Of a stretch of 27,129 bases of DNA, positions 24,385-27,129 are shown in pieces. The stretch is taken from the NCBI GenBank assembly GCA_024232355.1, contig JAAEPW010001195.1:1-27129 (forward strand), given 5' to 3'. Position 1 is the stretch's first letter. The number at the start of each line of letters is the position of its first letter. Source of the DNA: Chloroflexota bacterium. GTDB taxonomy: Bacteria > Chloroflexota > Anaerolineae > B4-G1. The notes under the pieces are model-generated. The model was not told the DNA's origin and did no database searches. It saw only the letters and a program-made list of their open reading frames with translations. Both the position numbers and the translations under genes were made by a program.

Positions 24385-25974
24385 ATGAAAAAAGAAAACA
24401 ATATCCCCAAGAAAACAAATAAACAATCCCAAAACATTCAGTGGTTGCCAATCCTACTAGTTGCTTGGAACATCATTGATGCTGGGCTTCATATATCTAT
24501 TGGTTTTGTTGACCCCGTACGCATTGCGGGAAATATCGTGGGCGTGGTGGCTGCCATCATCGTCCTGTTGGGGCTTGCCAAATCATACGCGCCCCATGCC
24601 TTGGGCCTTGGCGCGGCTTTGATTGTTATCCTTAATGCAATGCAGCCACCAATATCTGGCTTCCTTGGAATTGTCCTACTCACCTTCATTGGGGGCTCTG
24701 TTTTTCTGCTACTGCGCTCGGCACAATTGAAATACGCGGAAGCGAGTATAAGGAATGACCATACTGATGCCCCCATCTATTTTCGTGGGTGGGTGGCGCT
24801 TTTGGTCACCCTGGTTGGATTAGCCATTATCTATTCTGTTGGGAGGCTAATTGATCCCCCACAATTGACAGGTGCTGTAGGCCCAGCCCCTTGTCTTGAA
24901 AACGTAGAAGTAGAAATAATGAAGACAGAGGCGGGCGTCGAATTTGTGCGCACGCCGGATGCCTGCTTCGAAAATCTTCTTGATTGGCCTTATGAGCCGA
25001 AATATGTCGAAATTGACGGTATGCGCCAAGCCTACATTGATGTTGGCCCTGCCGATGCAAAAGAAACCATCCTGCTCTTGCACGGCCAGCCATCATGGTT
25101 GTATTTGTACCGCGATATGATCCCTGTTCTGGAAGATGCAGGCTATCGTGTCATTGCAATGGACCATATAGGGATGGGACGTTCCGACAAGCCCATTGAC
25201 CCTGAATTCTACACCTATATGTATCATGTAAGCAGGTTGGAGACCTTTATTCAAGAACTCGAGCTTGAAGGGATTACGGTATTTGTCCAGGATTGGGGAA
25301 GTCTGATTGGCCTCGACGTGATCGGTCTTCATCCGGACTGGTTCGACCGGGTTGTCGTCGGCAATGGAGATTTACCGACATGGCCTGAGGGGCATATCCC
25401 TTTAACGCTGCCGGAGGATGTAGAGGCGGCTTCAGACAGTTACTTTTCCAAGATTTCCCAGTTACCCGCACGTCAGATTAAACTCCGGAATAAAGATGGT
25501 GAGTTTAGTTGGTTGCTAAAGTCATTGGGTGGTGATACCGAATTCGGTGCTTGGGCTGTGTATTCACTCTATGATGAACGCTTCACGGCATCGCAAAGTC
25601 TGGAATTAGGCACTTATTTTGCCCTGACACCGGATGAATTAGCTGCTTATGATGCGCCTTTCCCGTCACGTCTCTTTATGGGCGGCCCGCGTACTTTCCC
25701 AAGCCTTGCCAGTCAACTCCCCGGTGTGACCCTGGCCGGGTGGGATGGCTTGGGTGAATACGAGAAACCGTTTTTGACGATTTGGGGAAACAATGATCTT
25801 GGTGGTCTTGGATCACCAGAAACGCAACAAAGGCTGCTCGACCATATCCCCGGCTCTAACGGTTGGGATCATGTCCGTCTGCCGAAAGCCAGTCATTTTC
25901 TTCAGGATGATCAGGGACCTGAAATTGCCAGGATTATGATTGAATTTATTGAAGCTAGCTCATCTGGAGACTGA
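24385..25974 (+). CDS. membrane-anchored haloalkane dehalogenase (DhlA-like) fused to a five-helix module
   Basis: This 529-residue fusion has about five transmembrane helices in residues 20-155, then a full alpha/beta hydrolase domain (about 170-529). The catalytic domain resembles haloalkane dehalogenase DhlA (subfamily HLD-I) along its whole length: HGQP (233-236) for HGEP, nucleophile D303 and halide-binding W304 in VQDWGS, second halide-binding Trp W390 in FGAWAVY, acid D471 in GNNDLGGLG, and base H504 in ASHFLQDD. All five key residues of DhlA therefore have counterparts, compared from memory. The basic N-terminus and odd helix count would put the enzyme outside the cytoplasm. AGAGGA lies 12 bases before the ATG, overlapping the previous gene's end. 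Related cut-up substrates such as epoxides remain possible. Confidence 0.85.
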   Translation: MKKENNIPKKTNKQSQNIQWLPILLVAWNIIDAGLHISIGFVDPVRIAGNIVGVVAAIIVLLGLAKSYAPHALGLGAALIVILNAMQPPISGFLGIVLLTFIGGSVFLLLRSAQLKYAEASIRNDHTDAPIYFRGWVALLVTLVGLAIIYSVGRLIDPPQLTGAVGPAPCLENVEVEIMKTEAGVEFVRTPDACFENLLDWPYEPKYVEIDGMRQAYIDVGPADAKETILLLHGQPSWLYLYRDMIPVLEDAGYRVIAMDHIGMGRSDKPIDPEFYTYMYHVSRLETFIQELELEGITVFVQDWGSLIGLDVIGLHPDWFDRVVVGNGDLPTWPEGHIPLTLPEDVEAASDSYFSKISQLPARQIKLRNKDGEFSWLLKSLGGDTEFGAWAVYSLYDERFTASQSLELGTYFALTPDELAAYDAPFPSRLFMGGPRTFPSLASQLPGVTLAGWDGLGEYEKPFLTIWGNNDLGGLGSPETQQRLLDHIPGSNGWDHVRLPKASHFLQDDQGPEIARIMIEFIEASSSGD

Positions 25975-25990
25975 TATAAAGGAGTAACAC

Positions 25991-26062
25991 ATGTCTAAAC
26001 AGAAGAATATATCACGCAGAGATTTTCTAATTGAAATAGTAATCCTTAGGAGAATAAAATGA
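25991..26062 (+). pseudogene. truncated Tat-signal stub
   Basis: AAGGAG at 25979-25984 precedes an ATG at 25991 that opens a 23-codon frame. Its start reads MSKQKNISRRDFLIEI, a near-perfect twin-arginine motif (S-R-R-D-F-L) without the hydrophobic core that must follow. The frame ends in TGA overlapping the ATG of the next gene (ATGA at 26059-26062). It looks like the 5' end of a lost Tat-exported protein gene, perhaps now serving only as a leader for the downstream frame. Confidence 0.5.
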
Positions 26063-27061
26063 AAAAATAATATCAAGATATTTGCAGGAATCACACTACT
26101 TGTGATCGCATTTGTTACGACAGGTTGTGCAACTTCAAACAATTTTAGGGAGTTCCCCCTTGAGGATTCGGAATTGGCAGTGCTAACCACTCAAGATGGA
26201 GTAGAGTATGTACGAACCTCGGATATTTATTTTGAAAATTTACCAGACTGGCCATATGAGGTTAAGTATGTCGAAATCAACGGACTTAGGCAGGCTTATT
26301 ATGAGACCGGCCCCGCTGATGGCGAAGTTGTTCTCTTGCTCCATGGACAACCGACCTGGTCTTATCTTTACCGTAAAATGATCCATTCTCTGGCTAATGC
26401 CGGATACCGGGTCATTGCCATGGATCATCTTGGAATGGGCCGTTCTGATAAACCCATCGATCTGGATTACTACAGCTATATGCTTCATGTGGAAAGACTT
26501 GAAGCCTTTATTCAGGAACTGGAACTTGATGATGAAGGAATTACCGTCTTTCTTCAGGATTGGGGAAGCGTGATCGGACTTAACGTGGTCGGAAATCACC
26601 CGGATTGGTTTGACCGGGTTGTCCTTGGCAATGGATCCCTGCCGGAATGGCCTGATGGGTTTGAACCTATTCCATCAATAGAAACATACACTCAAGAAGA
26701 AATACAGGAGAGTTTGGATCTTATTAATTCCAAAATAGCCAAAGCTCCTGCCGTGCAGCCACAGCGACGAGATGAGAACGGAGAGTTAGTGAATGATACA
26801 AACGGTGGTCATGACTTAAGCCCCATTCGACTTCTTTATACCCGTTCCGATGAACGTTTCAGAGTTTCCTTAAATATCGAGGCCGGCACCTTCTTTGCCC
26901 TGACGCCTGAAGAACATGCTGCTTTTGAAGCACCATTTCCCGCAAGGGTAACTATGGCCTCGACTCGTGTGTTTCCAAGTCTGATAAGTCAATGGTTCGG
27001 ACAGTTTTTAAACATGTTGAGTAGGCTCAGGCAGAATGTCGTAAGCGAAATATTGATTTGA
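26059..27061 (+). pseudogene. degenerate second DhlA-like haloalkane dehalogenase, lipoprotein form
   Basis: ATG 26059 is preceded by AGGAGA at five bases, but it reads ATG-AAA-AAA-TAA. Removing one A from the six-A run (26062-26067) opens MKNNIKIFAGITLLVIAFVTTGCATS, an ideal lipoprotein signal with lipobox VTTGC, which continues without a break into a dehalogenase domain. That domain keeps HGQP and the nucleophile region FLQDWGS. The Trp that matches W390 of the neighbour is replaced, and after FPSLISQ (about 26992) the similarity stops, so the catalytic acid and histidine are missing. An internal GTG at 26102 could give a 319-residue product without a full signal peptide. It is therefore a decayed paralogue of the preceding enzyme, or one whose start is slippage-controlled, with a 3' end replaced by unrelated sequence. 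Confidence 0.75.
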
Positions 27062-27129
27062 GTGGCAGAGATAAGGCAAAAAAGTGATTTTAGCCATATC
27101 CTGATGGGGCAATAGCACCATATGTTCTG
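27008..27129 (-). CDS. possible 3' end of a gene running off the window edge
   Basis: On the minus strand a frame is open from the window edge to a TAA at 27008-27010, giving 39 residues (ending YDILPEPTQHV). It begins where similarity of the plus-strand dehalogenase breaks off, so it may belong to whatever sequence was joined there, for example a mobile element. I do not recognise it, and a frame this short can be chance. Confidence 0.25.
   Translation of the reverse strand, partial: EHMVLLPHQDMAKITFLPYLCHSNQYFAYDILPEPTQHV

Overview
The window looks like a chromosomal segment of an uncultured or filamentous Chloroflexota bacterium (Anaerolineae/Caldilineae-like). This is an inference from gene style: a LAL/MalT-type LuxR regulator followed by a 77-residue protein of a kind often seen in that phylum, a soluble GAF-PAS hybrid kinase with two receiver domains, an LPxTG-like wall-anchored repeat protein, and a MacAB-type exporter with two adaptors but no outer-membrane channel gene. 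No rRNA, recognisable tRNA, CRISPR array or complete insertion sequence was seen.

Layout. (1) 1-810: a small four-helix membrane protein, then a strong hairpin terminator. (2) 914-6473, plus strand: a compact export operon of two tandem HlyD/MacA-like adaptors, a MacB-type ATPase, a MacB-type permease and a lipoprotein with Spy-like short motifs. (3) 6524-6623: a structured noncoding element whose two outer hairpins have complementary loops. (4) 6713-10834, plus strand: an Era-like/DUF697 GTPase and a cytosolic hybrid histidine kinase preceded by three 11-bp-spaced repeats of Pho-box type; a bidirectional terminator follows. (5) 10914-19259, minus strand: six co-directional genes, in transcription order a class V aminotransferase (alanine-glyoxylate type), an M14 carboxypeptidase, an alpha/beta hydrolase, a DapA-family aldolase with the GSNGE motif of 4-hydroxy-2-oxoglutarate aldolase, a DinG-family helicase and an LPATG surface protein. 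The aldolase leader can fold into a four-way junction that could switch its own ribosome-binding site on and off. (6) 19380-22638, plus strand: a near-consensus promoter, a YjbQ-family gene, and a directly abutting LAL regulator broken by two compensating frameshifts. (7) 22640-27129: a more AT-rich, gene-remnant-rich accessory stretch with a 100-bp palindrome, a 77-residue protein, an orphan C-terminal fragment, a DUF1269-type protein, a small four-helix membrane protein, a 529-residue membrane-anchored haloalkane dehalogenase, a truncated Tat-signal stub and a decayed second dehalogenase.

How the parts may work together. The export operon is self-contained and probably moves a small molecule or peptide across the membrane. 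The aldolase and aminotransferase could form a hydroxyproline/4-hydroxy-2-oxoglutarate to glyoxylate to glycine route. The right-hand genes pair a DhlA-like dehalogenase with a membrane module that also occurs as a free-standing protein just upstream. The strongest candidates for something undescribed are the switch-like leader at 15217-15316 and the membrane-module/dehalogenase pair at 24015-25974.
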